DNA of 14,641 bases from DATJQA01 sp038057515 (GCA_038057515.1 JBBUDB010000044.1:1-14641); one strand, 5' to 3'. Positions 1 to 6,595 are shown, numbered from the stretch's first letter. Notes: generated from the sequence alone by a model not told the origin. Numbers and translations: made by a program.

Positions 1-317
1 GCGGCGCTGTGAGGAACTGAAACTGCCCCACTACTTCACCCATCCCCGCAGTCCCAAAGAGAACACCTATGTGGAGATATCACATGGCGCGGATGAGCGA
101 GAATTCTATCAGCAAGGCAATGTTTGTTTTGACTTCAAGATGATGAGGAAGAGGCTCAAAGAATGGCAACGAATTTGGAATGAAGTCAGGCCCCATCAAG
201 CTCTTGATTACCTAACCCCCAGACAATATTACGAAAAATGGCAGCACGGTCGGCTGCCATCGAAAGACGTTATTACCTTACAAACCTAGGTGGTCACTAT
301 GTGTCTGAACCTGGACA
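1..317 (+). mobile_element. 3' end of an IS481-like insertion sequence (partial)
   Basis: The C-terminal part of an integrase-core transposase runs in from the window edge. About 28 bases after its stop codon, the sequence read on the minus strand from 317 begins TGTCCAGGTTCAGACACATA. A terminus starting with TGT is typical of IS481/IS3-class elements, so 317 is the likely outer end of the right inverted repeat. The left half and the partner repeat lie outside the window, so neither the repeat pair nor a target duplication can be confirmed. The element would end only 18 bases from the uppP stop codon. Element family and end point are inferences. Confidence 0.6.
2..289 (+). CDS. IS481-like transposase, integrase core C-terminus (5' truncated by window edge)
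   Basis: The open frame enters from base 2 and ends with TAG at 287-289, giving about 95 residues of a protein whose start lies outside the window. The visible part matches the end of the DDE integrase core: HYFTHPRSPKEN, then TYVE supplying the likely third catalytic acidic residue, then EFYQQGN, and near the end the signature RPHQALDYLTPRQYYEKW, common in IS481-type transposases. The enzyme would cut and join the ends of its own element. The first ATG visible in this frame, near 83, is internal and not a real start. No frameshift is visible in the portion present. Whether the complete gene is intact cannot be judged. Confidence 0.85.
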   Translation, partial: RRCEELKLPHYFTHPRSPKENTYVEISHGADEREFYQQGNVCFDFKMMRKRLKEWQRIWNEVRPHQALDYLTPRQYYEKWQHGRLPSKDVITLQT

Positions 318-335
318 TAGCGCCGCAGAACGTGC

Positions 336-1106
336 CTAGAGCACGAAAAACCAGAACAAAACGGCCAAAATAATGCGGTAGACGCCGAAGGCCGTGAAGT
401 CGTGGCGGGCAATGTAGCGTAAGAGGAATTTGATGGCCAAAAGGGCCACGAGGAACGACGTCACGAAACCGGTCAGAAGCAGAATAACTTCGTCGTTAGT
501 AAATATCCGCGCGGTCCGAAAAAGGTCGAGACTCGTCGCCGCAAGCATCGTCGGGACGGCGAGGAGAAACGAAAATTCCACGATCGCTATTCGCTTAACG
601 CCCAAAAGCAGGCCGCCCAAGATGGTCGCCGCCGAACGGGAAACGCCGGGCACAACGGCGAAGGACTGGAAGACGCCGATCGCAAATGCCTGGCGGTAGG
701 TGAGCGCGCCCGGGTCGGTGACGGCATTTTCGCCTTCATGGTGGAAGCGTTCGAAAATGATCAAGAGGATGCCGCCCAGAAAGAGAGCGGTAAGCACGAT
801 GGCGTCATTCCCCAAAAACACCGCCTTCACGATTTTATAGAGGACGAAGCCGATAACAGCCGTGGGGACGAAAGCCACGACCACCCGAGCCAAAACTTCT
901 TTACGTAAAAACAGGGTGCGCCAGTAAAGCGCGACGACCGAAAGGATCGCGCCGAACTGAATGGCGATCTCGAAGCTCTTCAGAAACTCCGTTTGCTCGA
1001 AACCGATAAAGCGAGCCGTGAGGATGAGATGGCCCGTCGAAGATATCGGCAAAAATTCGGTGATACCCTCGACAATGCCGAAGAGCGCGGCGTGAAACCA
1101 TTGCAT
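336..1106 (-). CDS. uppP: Undecaprenyl-diphosphatase UppP (BacA)
   Basis: Integral membrane phosphatase that recycles undecaprenyl diphosphate to the monophosphate carrier used for peptidoglycan and other envelope polymers. Both family signatures are present: EGITEFLPISSTGHLIL near the N-terminus, with the catalytic Glu-rich segment, and PGVSRSAATILGGLLLG in the second half, with the conserved Arg. The protein is strongly hydrophobic throughout with several predicted helices. From the ATG at 1106 it is 256 residues, close to the usual 260-270. A GTG at 1130 would add eight residues, but the ATG places GIVEG at the normal distance from the N-terminus and has an extended -10 box just upstream. 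No Shine-Dalgarno is seen. Just upstream lies a nested palindromic repeat, and just downstream an IS end. Confidence 0.95.
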   Translation of the reverse strand: MQWFHAALFGIVEGITEFLPISSTGHLILTARFIGFEQTEFLKSFEIAIQFGAILSVVALYWRTLFLRKEVLARVVVAFVPTAVIGFVLYKIVKAVFLGNDAIVLTALFLGGILLIIFERFHHEGENAVTDPGALTYRQAFAIGVFQSFAVVPGVSRSAATILGGLLLGVKRIAIVEFSFLLAVPTMLAATSLDLFRTARIFTNDEVILLLTGFVTSFLVALLAIKFLLRYIARHDFTAFGVYRIILAVLFWFFVL

Positions 1107-1114
1107 GACTATCG

Positions 1115-1123
1115 ATTGTATCA
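1115..1123 (-). promoter_or_regulatory. Extended -10 box of uppP, probably giving a leaderless mRNA
   Basis: Minus-strand TGATACAAT (TG-n-TACAAT) ends eight bases before the uppP ATG at 1106. The expected transcription start would fall at or within two bases of the ATG. No good -35 box is seen; that position lies at the edge of the palindromic repeat. Inferred from sequence only. Confidence 0.5.
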
Positions 1124-1129
1124 GATTCA

Positions 1130-1262
1130 CCCCGTGAGAAATAGCCCGCCCAAAGCCCCTTGGGCGCGCTTACGCGCGGGCCCCGTTAGAAAAGGAGGGT
1201 TTTTCTTCGCACATGAAAAGCGCCAGGGTTTTCTAACGGGGCGGGTGCGATTTCTCACGGGG
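1130..1262. repeat. Nested inverted repeats with CCCCGTKAGAAA arms
   Basis: The outer arms are CCCCGTGAGAAAT (1130-1142) and its exact complement ATTTCTCACGGGG (1250-1262). The similarity extends inward as AGCCCGCC against GGCGGGTGCG. Inside sits a second perfect pair, CCCCGTTAGAAAA (1181-1193) and TTTTCTAACGGGG (1229-1241). Inner and outer arms differ by one or two bases, so they look like two members of one family, one inserted inside the other. The space between left arms also contains small GC hairpins. The outer left arm touches the alternative GTG codon of uppP. A related pair of arms lies inside uvrB. Confidence 0.8.
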
Positions 1263-1320
1263 TAAACAGAATATCAGAAAATCAGACAACGAAAAACGTG
1301 GCCGTGTTAACCCATAAGCA

Positions 1321-1390
1321 AAAGACAATATTCCTTTTCGAGAAGCTCTCGGAGGTGATTATGCGGTTATCGAAAAGGAATGTTGTCTTT
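1321..1390. repeat. 21-bp stem-loop with Shine-Dalgarno and ATG in its loop
   Basis: The arms 1321-1341 and 1370-1390 are complementary over 21 positions with one mismatch (core ATTCCTTTTCGA / TCGAAAAGGAAT), separated by a 28-base loop. On the plus strand the loop contains GGAGGTGATT directly followed by ATG at 1361. GGAGGTGAT is a near-complete match to the anti-Shine-Dalgarno. On the minus strand the structure ends in TTGTCTTTTGC, so it could instead help terminate transcripts reading out of uvrB. It may also be a small mobile palindrome; no target duplication is evident. Confidence 0.7.
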
Positions 1391-1753
1391 ACGCGCTCGC
1401 TAGATAATAAAAAATTTGGCCAAAGGAAATCCCCGCTCTTCGCGAGGACCTCCTCCCCCGTCCCCGGGGTGTCGGTCCTGATTCCGCAGAGAGCGATCGA
1501 GATTTCCGCGTTACAGTTCACACGTGGTGTCCGTCGCTCCCGGCCCTCGGGCCGGAAAACATTCGGACCCGATGAAATAATGAATCAAGGGAAACGACCG
1601 CGGCACGGAACAAGACCTGTTTCCATAGTGACGCGCCCAGGGCAAAATGCAAGCAAAACAGTGCATAGTCGGTGCGCAACCATGTCCCTAACTGTTGATA
1701 ACCGATTGCGTTTTCCAAAATCTAGGATTTATGGCGCCCAACTGCCTTTTTAG
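1361..1753 (+). CDS. Possible small basic protein, unrecognised
   Basis: An ATG at 1361, preceded by GGAGGTGATT with five bases between GGAGG and the ATG, opens a 130-residue frame ending at TAG 1751-1753. The product is rich in Arg, Ser and Pro, has no clear hydrophobic segment and resembles no family I know. The last 32 bases overlap the 3' end of uvrB on the opposite strand. Codon use is mixed, without the strong G/C third-position bias of the neighbours, which argues against a long-standing gene. The case for it is the excellent ribosome site inside the loop of a 21-bp hairpin. I saw no convincing promoter. It may be a non-coding region with a chance ribosome site. Confidence 0.25.
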   Translation: MRLSKRNVVFTRSLDNKKFGQRKSPLFARTSSPVPGVSVLIPQRAIEISALQFTRGVRRSRPSGRKTFGPDEIMNQGKRPRHGTRPVSIVTRPGQNASKTVHSRCATMSLTVDNRLRFPKSRIYGAQLPF

Positions 1754-3821
1754 CGGGTCTCGAGAGCTTCTTGAGTTCTTTCTCGAGCGCTCTGATCTCG
1801 TCCCGCAAGAGCGCCGCGAACTCAAAATCAAGTTCCTTGGCGGCGGCGCGCATTTCCGCCTCCTTGTTTTTCACGAGCGCCTCCATGGATGCCGCCGAAC
1901 GGCCGATCGGCGCTATCTCAAGCTTCAGCGCTTTCTCTATTGTGGGCAAAATATCCCTAATTTCTTTCCAAACTGTTTTCGGCGTGATGCCATGCTCGGC
2001 GTTATACGCTATCTGGCGTTCGCGTCGCCGGTCGGTCTCGCCCACCGCTCGTTCTATGGAGCCGGTGATATTGTCGGCATAGAGCAGAACCTCGCCTCTC
2101 ACGTTGCGCGCCGCCCGGCCGATGGTTTGAATAAGGGCCGTCTCGCTGCGCAAGAAACCCTCCTTGTCGGCATCAAGGATGGCGACAAGCGTCACCTCGG
2201 GCAGGTCGAGGCCTTCGCGGAGCAGATTCACGCCGACGAGCACGTCGAACTCTCCCCTCCGGAGCTTGGTGAGAATCCGAATGCGGTCGAGCGTCTCAAC
2301 GTCGCTATGGAGATAGGCGACCTTCATCCCGTTAGAGGCAGGGCGCCCCGGGGTGGCCGTAGCCGCGCCTTCGGCGGGGCGGCCTTTAACGGGATGAATC
2401 TTTTTCTCCTTAAGGTACTCGGAAAGATCCTCGGCCATCTTTTTCGTGAGCGTCGTGACGAGCACGCGCTCACCCAGAGCGACCCGGGCCTCAATGCGCG
2501 GAATGAGATCCTGGACCTGGCCACGGGCCGGCAAGATGGTGATCTTCGGATCGACGAGACCGGTGGGCCGGATGATCTGCTCGACGATCTGGCCCGATCC
2601 GGTCGCCGGGTCTGACTTCGCGCGTTCATAATCTGCCGGCGTGGCAGAGGTGTAGATCGTTTCGCCGACGCGCGCCTCGAATTCTTCGAAGGTAAGCGGG
2701 CGGTTGTCGATGGCCGACGGCAGGCGGAAACCGTACTCGACGAGCGTTTCCTTGCGCGCCCGGTCGCCGCGGTACATCCCCCGGATCTGCGGCACGGTCA
2801 CGTGCGACTCGTCGATGACGGTCAAGAAATCTTTGGGGAAGTAATCGAGAAGTGTCGCCGGCGGCTCCCCGGCGGCCCGTCCGGAGAGGTGCCGCGAGTA
2901 ATTTTCGATGCCGTGGCAGTAGCCGACTTCTTTGATCATGGCGAGGTCGAACTTGGTGCGCCGTTCGAGCCGCTCGGCCTCAAGGAACTTCTTCTCCACC
3001 TCGAATTTCTTGAGCTGTCCTTTGAGCTCCTCGCGGATCAAGGTTATGGCTCGCTCCCGGTCGTCGGCGAGGGTCACAAAGTGCTTGGCGGGCGCGATGA
3101 AAATTTCCGGCACGCTCGGCGTCTTTCCAACCACGAACCCTTCGACCGGGTCGATCTCCCAAATCTTCTGGATGATCCCGTCCTTAAGCTCGAAGTTATA
3201 AATAACTTCTCTGTCGGTCGGCATTATCTCCCAGTTGTCGCCGCGCAGGCGGTAAGTGGCGCGAGTGAGGTCGACGGTCGTCCGGTTGAACTGCAGTTCG
3301 ATGAGTTTCTTCGCGAAAGCGGCGCGGTCGACCCGATCGCCGACTTTGAAATGAAAGATGTTTTCGGCATACGCCTCCGGCGCACCGAGGCCGTAAATGC
3401 ACGAAACCGAAGCCACCACGATGACATCGCGCCGCGTGAGGAGCGCCGTTGTCGCCGCGTGGCGCAACTTGTCTATCTCGTCGTTTATCATCGCCTCCTT
3501 GTCGATATAGGTATCGGTCGTCGGCATGTACGCCTCCGGTTGATAGTAGTCGTAGTACGAAACAAAATAATGCACCGCGTTTTGCGGAAACAAGTCCCGG
3601 AACTCATTGCAGAGCTGGGCGGCCAGCGTCTTGTTGTGGGCAATGACCAAAGTCGGACGATTTACCCGAGCGATGACATTCGCGATACTGAACGTCTTCC
3701 CCGATCCGGTCACCCCCAAAAGCGTCTGATGGCGAAAACCCTTCTTGAGGCCACGAACCAGCGCCTCGATCGCCTGGGGCTGGTCCCCGGCGGGTTTATT
3801 TTTTGAGATCAGTTCGAACAT
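1722..3821 (-). CDS. uvrB: UvrABC excinuclease subunit B (UvrB)
   Basis: Damage-verification subunit of nucleotide excision repair; it is loaded by UvrA and recruits UvrC. Residues in order: Walker A GVTGSGKT (36-43), the damage-probing beta-hairpin around YYDYYQPEAYMPTTDTYIDK, the DESH Walker B-type motif followed by VTVPQIRGMYRGDR, the YTSATP motif, the helicase C-terminal motif QTIGRAARN, and a UVR domain at the C-terminus (EAEMRAAAKELDFEFAALLRD) that contacts UvrA/UvrC. The length is 699 residues, about 25 more than typical. The excess is a Gly/Ala/Pro-rich stretch at about residues 475-500, between YLKEKKI and KVAYLHSD, encoded by a 76-base palindrome. The start ATG has a weak AGAGAGG site and a CTAG-rich array immediately upstream. 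Confidence 0.98.
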   Translation of the reverse strand: MFELISKNKPAGDQPQAIEALVRGLKKGFRHQTLLGVTGSGKTFSIANVIARVNRPTLVIAHNKTLAAQLCNEFRDLFPQNAVHYFVSYYDYYQPEAYMPTTDTYIDKEAMINDEIDKLRHAATTALLTRRDVIVVASVSCIYGLGAPEAYAENIFHFKVGDRVDRAAFAKKLIELQFNRTTVDLTRATYRLRGDNWEIMPTDREVIYNFELKDGIIQKIWEIDPVEGFVVGKTPSVPEIFIAPAKHFVTLADDRERAITLIREELKGQLKKFEVEKKFLEAERLERRTKFDLAMIKEVGYCHGIENYSRHLSGRAAGEPPATLLDYFPKDFLTVIDESHVTVPQIRGMYRGDRARKETLVEYGFRLPSAIDNRPLTFEEFEARVGETIYTSATPADYERAKSDPATGSGQIVEQIIRPTGLVDPKITILPARGQVQDLIPRIEARVALGERVLVTTLTKKMAEDLSEYLKEKKIHPVKGRPAEGAATATPGRPASNGMKVAYLHSDVETLDRIRILTKLRRGEFDVLVGVNLLREGLDLPEVTLVAILDADKEGFLRSETALIQTIGRAARNVRGEVLLYADNITGSIERAVGETDRRRERQIAYNAEHGITPKTVWKEIRDILPTIEKALKLEIAPIGRSAASMEALVKNKEAEMRAAAKELDFEFAALLRDEIRALEKELKKLSRPAKKAVGRHKS
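2323..2398 (-). repeat. Palindromic element inserted in frame in uvrB
   Basis: Outer arms TTCATCCCGTTAGAGGC (2323-2339) and GCCTTTAACGGGATGAA (2382-2398) pair over 17 positions with one G-T wobble. An inner stem CGCCCCG/CGGGGCG (2344-2350 and 2375-2381) continues the fold. It is translated as a low-complexity segment (HPVKGRPAEGAATATPGRPASNGM) where UvrB proteins normally pass straight from the helix ending in YLKE...I into the KV-YLHSD strand. The CCCGTTAGA core is shared with the inverted repeats upstream of uppP, so these look like one dispersed family. The boundaries are my reading of the symmetry. Confidence 0.85.
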
Positions 3822-3827
3822 GCCTCT

Positions 3828-3862
3828 CTAGTTAACTAGTGACTAGTCGACTAGTCAACTAG
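3828..3862. repeat. CTAG array upstream of uvrB
   Basis: Five CTAG tetramers start at 3828, 3836, 3843, 3851 and 3859, spaced 8, 7, 8 and 8 bases. They form two perfect palindromes: CTAGTTAACTAG (3828-3839) and TGACTAGTCGACTAGTCA (3840-3857). On the minus strand the array also contains TTGACT and TTAACT 17 bases apart, with the latter ending eight bases before the uvrB ATG, so it may act as promoter or operator. CTAG is usually rare in bacterial DNA, which makes the cluster stand out. Confidence 0.75.
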
Positions 3863-3903
3863 GCCGAGGAAACCCATCCTTCGCTCCCACGAGCTTCGGG
3901 GGG

Positions 3904-3934
3904 TTATTTTCGTTTCTTAATGAAACAAAAATAA
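3904..3934. repeat. A/T-rich 12-bp hairpin in the uvrB upstream region
   Basis: TTATTTT-c-GTTTC (3904-3916) pairs with GAAAC-a-AAAATAA (3922-3934) around the loop TTAAT, with one mismatch. It directly follows, in the minus direction, the GC hairpin at 3941-3990. It could be a second terminator stem, or part of the uvrB control region. Confidence 0.5.
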
Positions 3935-3990
3935 AACGAAGAGCGCGTCACCCTGGTCGGCATTGATGGATGCCGGGGGCAAACGCGCTC
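3922..3990 (-). terminator. Probable terminator of the Kef/bPH2 operon
   Basis: Arms GAGCGCGT (3941-3948) and ACGCGCTC (3983-3990) enclose a second perfect hairpin CGGCAT-TGATGG-ATGCCG (3958-3975), with CCC/GGG pairs between them. On the minus strand the structure is followed by TTCGTTTTATTTTTGTTT, a U-rich tail. It lies about 115 bases past the stop of the last operon gene and upstream of uvrB. The long, interrupted stem would also fit a structured RNA. Confidence 0.55.
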
Positions 3991-4104
3991 CTAACCGCCT
4001 TCGCCCGGCGTGTCGCCGCTATCTTTCGCAAACGGAAGAGCGCTGGCGTGCGGTACGCGGGCCGCCCGGGACGATTGCCGACTTTCGCGTGATCTTTCAT
4101 CAGG

Positions 4105-4662
4105 CTACACGACCCCAGACGAAAGCGGTGACGAAACGACTTGGCCTCCTCGACGGCTTTCGCCCGCCTGTCTTTCCTGCTCTTTAAAAATTATGTCCTT
4201 CACCCGGTGCGGATCGGGAACGCTCTTCAGGGTGAAGTTCCCCGACTCCCCTGCCGTTTGGATCTTCACGTTACCGAAACGCAAGAACGTCGCGAGGAAG
4301 CCGTGCACCTCGACGGAAACATCCTGGATCTTTTCTATCCGACACTCTGAAGTGCTCCGGCTGAAGAGATTTCTCTGCTCGATGTCGATGATCCGTTTCG
4401 AAGTGATGACCCAAACGTCCAAGTAATAATCGGTCCAAACGATGAAAAATATAATCCAGATCGCGAGGAACCACAGCCCGGAACCGAAAAGAGTGAGCGG
4501 TATAAAATTAGGCAGGGTCGCGAGATCAAAGACGTCAAAAATCACGATCACCAGAATCGGCATGAGCGCCAGGATGAAGAGGCCCAAGGTTTCCGCAAAA
4601 AGCACGTACCAGTGACGCCGGACTTCGGCCACGACGGTTTCTCCGGGTTGAAGTGAGATCAT
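4105..4662 (-). CDS. Membrane protein with bacterial PH domain (bPH2, formerly DUF304)
   Basis: The 185-residue product has two hydrophobic helices (about residues 20-45 and 55-77). Then comes WTDYYLDVWVITSKRIIDIEQRNLFSRSTSECRIEKIQDVSVEVHG in overlapping segments, the pattern of bPH2 domains: an ITSKRIID strand, an IEKIQDV turn and a GNVKIQTAGE strand. The C-terminal tail is hydrophilic. The family is anchored at the cytoplasmic membrane and is known mainly by its fold; no catalytic role is established. The start overlaps the stop of the upstream gene by four bases (ATGA), so it is translationally coupled in a three-gene operon with a Kef antiporter. That context suggests, without proving, a role in membrane or ion-transport function. 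Confidence 0.85.
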   Translation of the reverse strand: MISLQPGETVVAEVRRHWYVLFAETLGLFILALMPILVIVIFDVFDLATLPNFIPLTLFGSGLWFLAIWIIFFIVWTDYYLDVWVITSKRIIDIEQRNLFSRSTSECRIEKIQDVSVEVHGFLATFLRFGNVKIQTAGESGNFTLKSVPDPHRVKDIIFKEQERQAGESRRGGQVVSSPLSSGVV

Positions 4663-4892
4663 GATTCAAAAAGCAAAATGCCCGCGGTCATGAGCGCGAA
4701 ACAGACGCCCGCTCCCCAAAAATAGAGCGCCCGCATGCGACCGATCATCGTCGGATTGTAGCCATACCGGCTCCAGTGGTAGAGAAGCACCCAGCTCACC
4801 GCCGCGAAAATGGCGGTCATGAGCGCGAACACGGCCCCCAAGGCATTCGGCGTGATGAGACGCAATAAATCATTCAACTGAAATGGGAGCAT
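4659..4892 (-). CDS. Small two-helix membrane protein, unrecognised
   Basis: A 77-residue protein with two clear hydrophobic segments, ALGAVFALMTAIFAAVSWVLLY and ALYFWGAGVCFALMTAGILLF (read as separate helices of about 18-20 residues), joined by a short basic loop HWSRYGYNPTMIGRMR. I know no family for it. It starts eight bases after the stop of the antiporter gene and its own stop overlaps the start of the bPH2 gene, so the three are almost certainly one operon. It could be an accessory subunit of the antiporter or of the bPH2 protein; that is inference from position only. No Shine-Dalgarno is visible. Confidence 0.8.
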   Translation of the reverse strand: MLPFQLNDLLRLITPNALGAVFALMTAIFAAVSWVLLYHWSRYGYNPTMIGRMRALYFWGAGVCFALMTAGILLFES

Positions 4893-4900
4893 GAGGAGTT

Positions 4901-6595
4901 TTAGTTGGTAATCGCAAAGTGATGGCGCTTGGCGAGCATGGCGATGTCGCGCTGGCGCAGGTGTTCTAAGACGCGGAGGGTCGGATCGAGGACCACGGTC
5001 TTCCCGAAGTACTGGCCGGCGGTAATATTCGGCAAAATCACATAGTCGGCGCCACGGACATAGAGCAGGCGCGCGTCGGCCTCGGTGTCGGCGCGGACAA
5101 CGATCTTCGGGCGCGGCGTGAAACGCGACGCCACGGTAAGCAGGGCCAGATTATCTTCCGGATCCGGGCTCGTCGAAATAACGAGCCGGGCCGCGGCGAA
5201 GTTCGCCTGCTCGAGCACTTCCGGATCGGCAATATCGCCGAAGATGTAATCGTATCCGTGTCGGGCGAGTTCGGCGATGATCTCCGGATCGAAGTCAATG
5301 ACGAGCAACTGCTCTTTCGGCACGCTCATCGCGATACTTTGCCCCGTGCGGTGGGCGCCGATGAGAATTACGGGCTTTTTAAATTCGCGGTTCCGCCAGC
5401 CGTCCTCCACGGTTGTCTTGCGCTCGAAAATCGCGAGGAGGCGCGTAATACGCGGGAAGATCCGGTCGGCATAGAGGATAAGATAGGTCGAAAGCGTGAT
5501 CGTCACGATGCCTACGGCCGTCACGAGCGAAACGACATTGTTGCCCACGTGGCCCAGCCGGTTACCGAGCGCCACGAGCACCAAGCTGAATTCGGAAATT
5601 TGCGCGACAGTAAGACCAGTCAGAAAACTCGTCCGTTTGCGATAGCCCATAAGCCCCATGATGATGAGCACGATAAAAGGATTGCCGATAAGCACGAAGA
5701 GTGAAAATACCGCCACCGGCGCGGCGAGTCCGGCCATGTCGGCATTCAGCACGAATGACGATCCCAAAATGACGAAGAAAACGAGAATGAAGAAGTCGCG
5801 AAGCGGCCTGATGCGCGCGGAGATCTGGTAGTGCTCGGTGGCGTTCGCGAGACCGAGGCCGGCGAGAAACCCGCCGATCTCGATGGAAAGCCCCAGGCGC
5901 TGCGCGATGGCGGTGAGCAGAAACATCCAAGCCAAACTCATGACAAACAACAGCTCCGCGGATTTCGCCGCCTTATCCGCGATTGCGGGAAGAACGCGCT
6001 TGCCGATCCACAGAATGAGCGCGAAAAGGCCGATACTCTTCATGACCGTCATCGCGATTCCGGCAGTCACCTCTCGCGGGGAACCCTGCTCGAATCCGGC
6101 GAGGAGCACGAGGAGCAGAATGGCCACGAAGTCCTGCACCAAGAGCATGCCGACGCTGATCTTGCCGTACAAGCTGTTCAGGTCGCGCTTTTCGGAAAGA
6201 AGCTTGACAATGATGATCGTGCTCGAAAACGTGAGCGCGACGGCTATGTAGAGCGACGGCAGGGCGTCGAAACCGAAAAGCCACGCGATAACGAAGCCCA
6301 AAAGCGAGGTGAATAGTATTTGTCCCAGACCCACGGCAAGCGACACCTTGCCCACGCTACGGAGCGAAGAATAATTGATTTCCAAACCGACGAGGAACAA
6401 GAGGAACATGATCCCCAAATCGGAAAAGACCCGGAACGTCTCCTGGTCGGCGATGTTGAAAAAGTTGAAGTAGCCGATGATGGCTCCGGTCGCGAGATAG
6501 GCCACGATGAGTGGCTGGCGAAACGCCTTGGCGACGAAGCCCAAAATGGCCGCCACAAGCACCACCATCGCCAATTCGAAAAGACCGGCAGTCAT
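4901..6595 (-). CDS. Kef-type cation/proton antiporter (CPA2) with RCK/TrkA-N domain
   Basis: A 564-residue inner-membrane protein. The first 375 or so residues form a Na+/H+-exchanger (CPA2) domain with many helices; LTFSSTIIIVKLLSEK and VGMLLVQDFVAILL match the conserved family segments, including the QD pair. The remainder is a cytoplasmic TrkA-N/RCK nucleotide-binding domain: KPVILIGAHRTGQSIA, then LLVIDFDPEII with the acidic end of strand 2, DIADPEVLEQANF, and ADYVILPN. The glycine motif reads GAHRTG rather than the usual GxGxxG, so nucleotide binding may differ. The family exchanges K+ or Na+ for protons. It is first in an operon with a small membrane protein and a bPH2 protein. The start has no Shine-Dalgarno, but an extended -10 promoter lies about 40 bases upstream. 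Confidence 0.93.
   Translation of the reverse strand: MTAGLFELAMVVLVAAILGFVAKAFRQPLIVAYLATGAIIGYFNFFNIADQETFRVFSDLGIMFLLFLVGLEINYSSLRSVGKVSLAVGLGQILFTSLLGFVIAWLFGFDALPSLYIAVALTFSSTIIIVKLLSEKRDLNSLYGKISVGMLLVQDFVAILLLVLLAGFEQGSPREVTAGIAMTVMKSIGLFALILWIGKRVLPAIADKAAKSAELLFVMSLAWMFLLTAIAQRLGLSIEIGGFLAGLGLANATEHYQISARIRPLRDFFILVFFVILGSSFVLNADMAGLAAPVAVFSLFVLIGNPFIVLIIMGLMGYRKRTSFLTGLTVAQISEFSLVLVALGNRLGHVGNNVVSLVTAVGIVTITLSTYLILYADRIFPRITRLLAIFERKTTVEDGWRNREFKKPVILIGAHRTGQSIAMSVPKEQLLVIDFDPEIIAELARHGYDYIFGDIADPEVLEQANFAAARLVISTSPDPEDNLALLTVASRFTPRPKIVVRADTEADARLLYVRGADYVILPNITAGQYFGKTVVLDPTLRVLEHLRQRDIAMLAKRHHFAITN

Larger units (their letters stand above)
1107..1721. other. Gene-poor, repeat-rich gap between uvrB and uppP
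   Basis: These 615 bases separate two genes that point the same way. They hold the uppP -10 box, a nested pair of inverted repeats (1130-1262), a 21-bp stem-loop with a Shine-Dalgarno in its loop (1321-1390) and several smaller GC hairpins, for example CCGGCCC-TC-GGGCCGG around 1540-1556. A plus-strand frame from 1361 to 1753 is the only possible gene. I found no tRNA, tmRNA or RNase P signature here. No strong terminator follows uvrB directly. Confidence 0.6.

Noticed and set aside
1693..1701. Single DnaA-box-like TTATCAACA (minus strand)
   Set aside because: One nonamer without neighbours or an A/T-rich unwinding region is not evidence for an origin.
1391..1721. tmRNA, SRP RNA or RNase P RNA in the uvrB-uppP gap
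   Set aside because: Several hairpins exist, but none of the conserved sequence blocks of these RNAs could be found on either strand.
1695..2615. Long plus-strand frame antisense to uvrB (306 residues)
   Set aside because: It mirrors the uvrB codons in a GC-rich gene, has no ribosome site and matches no family, while uvrB is unmistakable.
2802..3806. Long plus-strand frame antisense to uvrB (334 residues)
   Set aside because: Also a shadow of uvrB; no signals of its own.
3828..3862. CTAG arrays as a CRISPR-like array
   Set aside because: Units of 7-8 bases without spacers and with no cas genes do not fit CRISPR.
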